Of a DNA stretch of 33,952 bases, positions 30,833 to 33,952 are shown piece after piece. Position 1 is the first letter of the stretch. Each line of letters starts with the position of its first letter. Position numbers and translations under genes: made by a program. The stretch comes from UBA6080 sp964607515 (GTDB taxonomy: Bacteria; Fermentibacterota; Fermentibacteria; Fermentibacterales; JCC-6): contig CAZSKU010000027.1 of assembly GCA_964607515.1 (NCBI GenBank), positions 1-33,952 of the forward strand, written 5' to 3'. The notes under the pieces were generated by a model. The model made no database searches, was not told the origin of the DNA, and saw only the letters and a list, made by a program, of their open reading frames with translations.

Positions 30833-33739
30833 TCAGAGGTGCGCTCTGTGGATGAGAGCCAGGGAGTCGTCCTCTGGCGAGTTACCGAAGATCCAGTCCA
30901 CCTCCAACGGTCCGTCCACCTTCCGTTCGCGAAACACCGAAAAATGGCACCCCAGGGCTCCGTAATCGTCTCCGGTGAGTCTCTCTTCAGGTTCCTGTAC
31001 TTCGATGAAGCAGCCTTCCCTTGCCACACGACCCCATTTTCCCACGGGCACCCATGCTCCCGAATGGTTCCTGCCCTGGCGAAGCCCCGGGAAACCTTCG
31101 CAGGTAAGAACCTCGCCGTCCACTCCGCCGCCTGGCTGAAGGAAGCCCCGCAGACGAAGGGCTCCCGGGCCGGTAGCGCCTCCAAGGCTCTGACAGATTA
31201 CAGAAGTGTGGATTACTGGAGCCCCGGGAGGAATCCTGACGGACCATTGCAGATCTACCGAACCGAAGTCCCGGTGGTCAATTCTCCAGGTCATTTTCCA
31301 GCCCAGCCATGTCAGCCCGCCCTGGATGAACTGGAACCGCTCGATCCGGGGTTTTTGCGTTTCAAGAGGGAATGGGCGGTTGATTCCGTAGATGGTGGGG
31401 TGGATACCTCCGAACCATGGCTTCTCCCATGCGAACCGGGAAGCGGGCCTCGAACTCTTGAGGAACTCGGTTCCGTCCAGAGTCACAGAGAATACCTGGC
31501 CGCAGGCGCACGGGTCCATCAAGGCTCTCAGTCTGCCGTTCTTCAGGCTCAGAAGATCGTTCTTTCCACCGGGCGTCACCGAGGCCCGGGAATTCACGAG
31601 ATGAACCGGAACGACGGTCTCCCTTCCAGCCAGGATGATGGAGACGTTGGCTGCACCATGGCCTCTGAGGGTTCCGGTGATGGTTTTATCCCGCTTTACT
31701 CTTCCCCGGCAGACCCTTCTGCCTCCGCAGCGGATTTCCGCATCCCTCTCACCGTGGAGGGGGTGGGTAAGGAAGGCGTCCGCCCCGGATCCCATCAAAG
31801 GCTTCAGGTTGTGCTCCGGGAATTGCGCCTTTCTTCGCCAGTCGCCCGTCTTCCACCCCAGGGCTTCGGCGAGCCTGAGAAGTTCCGTTGAACCGCCTCC
31901 GGCAAACAGCATCCGGAATGCCGGCGATTCAAGTTTTCCGCCCGGGGGAATCTCCGTCTCGGGTGTACCCGGCAAGTGGTAATCCATCTCCTCCCAGCCA
32001 TGGTAGTGGAACATGGCGGAGAACTCTCCATGTTCGGTCCCGTACCACGGCGCAGCCATACCTTCGACTCTGTCGGACAGGTCCTCGTCCCAGTCGGGCA
32101 GCTGGTTTTCTACCGGCCTCACCCGAAGCAGTCCGGAGGGTGTCGGGAACAGCATCATCGCATCATGACGCCCATCGTGATGGAACCCATTGTAGCCCCT
32201 GAAAAACGCCTTCTGAGGAGATTGGGAGTCGTTCTTCACCCATGCGGTGCACTGGGCATACCCAACAGGATTGAGCCTGACCCGGAACCCGTACTCCAGC
32301 CCCGGCCTGGAGGGCCAGGGGGTCGTCCCGGTGACCGTGTCGCCGGACACGGCGAGGTCGTACTCCTGCATGGGCAGGTCGGACTGCCAGGAGGGCGGAC
32401 CGGCACAGAGGAACAGTTCACCGATCTCCCGAGGTTTTTCTCCTGCACCCCGGGTCTGAAGCCTCGCGGTGCCGCCCTTGCGACGAACAGTGAGAACCGT
32501 GTTCCCCGCCACCACCAAGGCGCAGTGACGGCAGTCCACGGATGCGGACTCGGCGGTTGCCCCGGCAATAATCACCACCGTCTCCGGGTAGCCGTCGCCA
32601 ATGGTTATTGAAAGGAGATGAACCCCCGGATTCAGATGAGGCAGCTTCACATTGATGGAATGGTGGATGCAGTCCGACAGGGTGAGTACCTCGGTTTTTG
32701 GATCGCTCCCGTCCACACTCCAGGTCATAGGAACCGATGAGACGTTTCCGGGTCGGCAGAGATCGAGAGTAACACTTTCCGCTCCGGCCGTAGTGAAGCG
32801 CACCGTGGACTCGTGAAGGCTGACCTCCTCCAGAGCACGTATGCCTATTCCCAGACTGATGTCTTTCAGTTTTACCGTGACGCGTTCCGATTTCTCGAAG
32901 GGTAAGATGGGGATTCTCACCGGTAGGGGTGTCACGGCGAACCCCCCGTCGCAGTACTCATCGCACTTCAGGGCGTCGGAGCAGGTGATCTTCACCGGTG
33001 CTTCGGCAACAGAAAGGGTGACCCTAACCGGTCTGCCGGTAAAACATTCCGGGTATTCCAGGGACAGGGCTGCGGAGTATCCGGGGTAGTCCAGACTGCA
33101 CAGGCATCTGCCGTTCTTATCGAACCTGGCCTCGAAGCTTTCCCCGCCCCGCCGGAATACGTAGGGGAACACCTGCCGACCCTGTTCGAGAACAACGTCC
33201 GGCTCCACTGCGGTTTCCCTGGAGAAGCAGTCGTACCAGTCCTCCCCGTCCAGGAAGTCCTGGAACTGCCTCATCCCGAGAAGCCCCGGCATGTAGTTCT
33301 GCATGTAGACCTTGGTATCCGGCACCCAGAAGAACCCGGTCTTCTTGTAGAGGGGAACGGCCTTCATGTTGGCGGGCCAGGTGTGAAGGTCTATCCTGTA
33401 AAGCCCCATCTCCGCGGAACGCTTCACAGCGTCCAGCAGCAGAGTCTTGCCGATGCCCCGGCCCTGCAAGGCTGGAACCACGTTGATCATGGAGACGTAC
33501 GAGGCTTCCGGTTCCCCGCCGTATCTCCGGGTCCGGCAGTATCCAACCGCTTCCTCCCCGAGAAAGGCCAGCATGGTGAACAGCGCTCCGGAGCTCTTCT
33601 CCTCGTGGGCAACAGTGGCGGCGGTGGTTTTCGACGGCCCGAAGAACCCCGGGGGCCACCCGCTCCTGCTGGCCCTCCACATTTTCACCAGGGCGTCGAT
33701 GTCATGCCAGGAGAACGAACGATACTCGATACAACCCAT
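30833..33739 (-). CDS. GNAT acetyltransferase fused to a ~800-residue region of unknown function
   Basis: A 968-residue cytoplasmic protein. Residues 1-155 are a GNAT N-acetyltransferase domain: MINVVPALQGRGIGKTLLLDAV holds the acetyl-CoA loop (QGRGIG, residues 92-97), followed by RIDLHTWPANMKAVPLYKKTGF. From about residue 160 to the end the protein is strand-rich (VRVTLSVAEAPVKITC, HLNPGVHLLSITIGDG, GFRVRLNPVGYAQCTAWVKNDS, VIHTSVICQSLGG), suggesting several beta-sandwich domains, with no catalytic motif that I recognise. Codon 1 is taken as ATG 33739 with GGAGGG upstream; a TTG at 33754 is the other choice. An attenuator-like leader lies upstream. Confidence 0.75.
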   Translation of the reverse strand: MGCIEYRSFSWHDIDALVKMWRASRSGWPPGFFGPSKTTAATVAHEEKSSGALFTMLAFLGEEAVGYCRTRRYGGEPEASYVSMINVVPALQGRGIGKTLLLDAVKRSAEMGLYRIDLHTWPANMKAVPLYKKTGFFWVPDTKVYMQNYMPGLLGMRQFQDFLDGEDWYDCFSRETAVEPDVVLEQGRQVFPYVFRRGGESFEARFDKNGRCLCSLDYPGYSAALSLEYPECFTGRPVRVTLSVAEAPVKITCSDALKCDEYCDGGFAVTPLPVRIPILPFEKSERVTVKLKDISLGIGIRALEEVSLHESTVRFTTAGAESVTLDLCRPGNVSSVPMTWSVDGSDPKTEVLTLSDCIHHSINVKLPHLNPGVHLLSITIGDGYPETVVIIAGATAESASVDCRHCALVVAGNTVLTVRRKGGTARLQTRGAGEKPREIGELFLCAGPPSWQSDLPMQEYDLAVSGDTVTGTTPWPSRPGLEYGFRVRLNPVGYAQCTAWVKNDSQSPQKAFFRGYNGFHHDGRHDAMMLFPTPSGLLRVRPVENQLPDWDEDLSDRVEGMAAPWYGTEHGEFSAMFHYHGWEEMDYHLPGTPETEIPPGGKLESPAFRMLFAGGGSTELLRLAEALGWKTGDWRRKAQFPEHNLKPLMGSGADAFLTHPLHGERDAEIRCGGRRVCRGRVKRDKTITGTLRGHGAANVSIILAGRETVVPVHLVNSRASVTPGGKNDLLSLKNGRLRALMDPCACGQVFSVTLDGTEFLKSSRPASRFAWEKPWFGGIHPTIYGINRPFPLETQKPRIERFQFIQGGLTWLGWKMTWRIDHRDFGSVDLQWSVRIPPGAPVIHTSVICQSLGGATGPGALRLRGFLQPGGGVDGEVLTCEGFPGLRQGRNHSGAWVPVGKWGRVAREGCFIEVQEPEERLTGDDYGALGCHFSVFRERKVDGPLEVDWIFGNSPEDDSLALIHRAHL

Positions 33740-33762
33740 AGGCCCTCCGTTCAAGTGGAAAG

Positions 33763-33895
33763 AAAAAAGGCAGAGGCATCCGCCATGGATACACCGGGTC
33801 TCAGTCCCGATGCGGGGTCCTCCGCCTGCCCTGGGATGTGAGTGGAACCGGCGCTCACGCCGGCGGGAGGCTTAGGCCCGGCACCTCTGCCGGAT
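33763..33895 (-). promoter_or_regulatory. Attenuator-like structured leader of the GNAT-fusion gene
   Basis: Read on the minus strand, GGCAGAGG (33891-33884) is perfectly complementary to CCTCTGCC (33776-33769), which is followed at once by TTTTTTC (33768-33762). Between them lie a perfect CCGGCG-TGAG-CGCCGG hairpin (33863-33848) and a second 5' candidate partner, GGCAG-GCGG-AGG, that could compete for CCTCTGCC. The 5' arm lies inside the 13-codon ORF 33872-33913. The arrangement is that of a transcription attenuator or riboswitch expression platform; no known class is recognised. Confidence 0.5.
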
Positions 33896-33913
33896 GGAGA
33901 ACAATCGACTCAC
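33872..33913 (-). CDS. 13-codon leader ORF, Arg-rich
   Basis: GTG 33913 has a strong AAAGGAGG six bases upstream and reads MSRLFSIRQRCRA before TAA. Four of 13 residues are Arg. It lies about 130 bases before the GNAT-fusion start, and its codons 8-10 cover the GGCAGAGG arm of the terminator-like stem, as expected for a leader peptide that senses translation. It could also be a spurious ORF. Confidence 0.4.
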   Translation of the reverse strand: MSRLFSIRQRCRA

Positions 33914-33933
33914 GTAAAGCCTCCTTTCTTCTG

Positions 33934-33952
33934 GGCCGGCTGAGTTCCGGCC
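33934..33952. repeat. Hairpin at window edge
   Basis: GGCCGG-CTGAGTT-CCGGCC, a perfect 6-bp inverted repeat ending at the last base. Its context lies outside the window. Confidence 0.4.

Noticed and set aside
1..33952. CRISPR arrays, insertion sequences, phage or conjugation genes
   Set aside because: No regularly spaced direct repeats, no transposase or integrase motifs and no terminal inverted repeats with target duplications were seen.

Overview
The window is a GC-rich bacterial scaffold piece (one 100-base assembly gap at 21602-21701). It carries about 30 protein genes on both strands, mostly in short operons with strong Shine-Dalgarno sites. No rRNA, tRNA, transposase or CRISPR array was seen. 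Several secreted proteins end in a FlgD-like / type IX (Por) C-terminal sorting-type domain (13471-15147, 19199-20395, 20385-21452). There are also many lipoproteins and beta-propellers and a DUF5916 outer-membrane-type protein. Together these suggest an uncultivated member of the FCB-like lineages (for example Fermentibacteria- or Eisenbacteria-like). The taxonomic placement is inference only.

Layout. Positions 1-4015 (+): an SGNH-type lipoprotein, an M3 oligopeptidase and a CorA-type metal transporter. Positions 4049-9052 (-): a glycosyltransferase-like protein, a DUF5916/CBM9-like beta-barrel protein, a COG0731-type radical SAM protein and TspO. Positions 9261-11173 (+): two lipoproteins, the second a 6-bladed beta-propeller. 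Positions 11193-13447: a papain-like candidate (-), an HD-domain phosphohydrolase (+) and a small exported protein (-). Positions 13471-19082 (-): a PQQ-type propeller with a sorting domain, small secreted proteins, a UvrD/PcrA-like helicase, and a tightly overlapping GNAT/TfoX/secreted-protein trio. Positions 19199-21452: two convergent secreted propeller-type genes, one interrupted by an in-frame TGA. Positions 21702-24177 (+): a methyltransferase cut by the gap, then a 2-hydroxyacyl-CoA dehydratase-type (BcrC/HgdB) protein behind a consensus promoter and a structured leader, then a pyridoxamine-phosphate-oxidase-fold protein, ending at a clear intrinsic terminator.

Positions 24300-29820 (+) are the most interesting part. 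A PqqD-like/radical SAM/SPASM peptide maturase is followed by four very small Cys-rich peptide genes (42-47 codons) interleaved with three 6-bladed beta-propeller lipoproteins. The order is small ORF, rSAM, peptide 1, propeller A, peptides 2 and 3, propeller B, peptide 4, propeller C. Peptides 2-4 share an N-terminal MEI-type leader and a ladder of cysteines spaced C-x4-C-x5-C-x5-C(-x5-C). I read this as a RiPP (ribosomally made, post-translationally modified peptide) locus, probably making Cys-linked peptides, with each peptide or peptide pair dedicated to one lipoprotein. It resembles in outline the Bacteroidetes arrangement of small NVEALA-type peptides beside 6-bladed propeller lipoproteins, but the peptide family here is not one I recognise. 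The block is visibly AT-richer than its surroundings and shows cassette duplication with homogenised 3' ends.

Positions 29940-33952: a small exported protein, a DUF4870 membrane protein, and on the minus strand a GNAT acetyltransferase fused to about 800 residues of unknown function. The fusion gene sits behind a leader that holds a 13-codon Arg-rich ORF and a long-range complementary stem ending in a T-tract, which looks like an attenuator.
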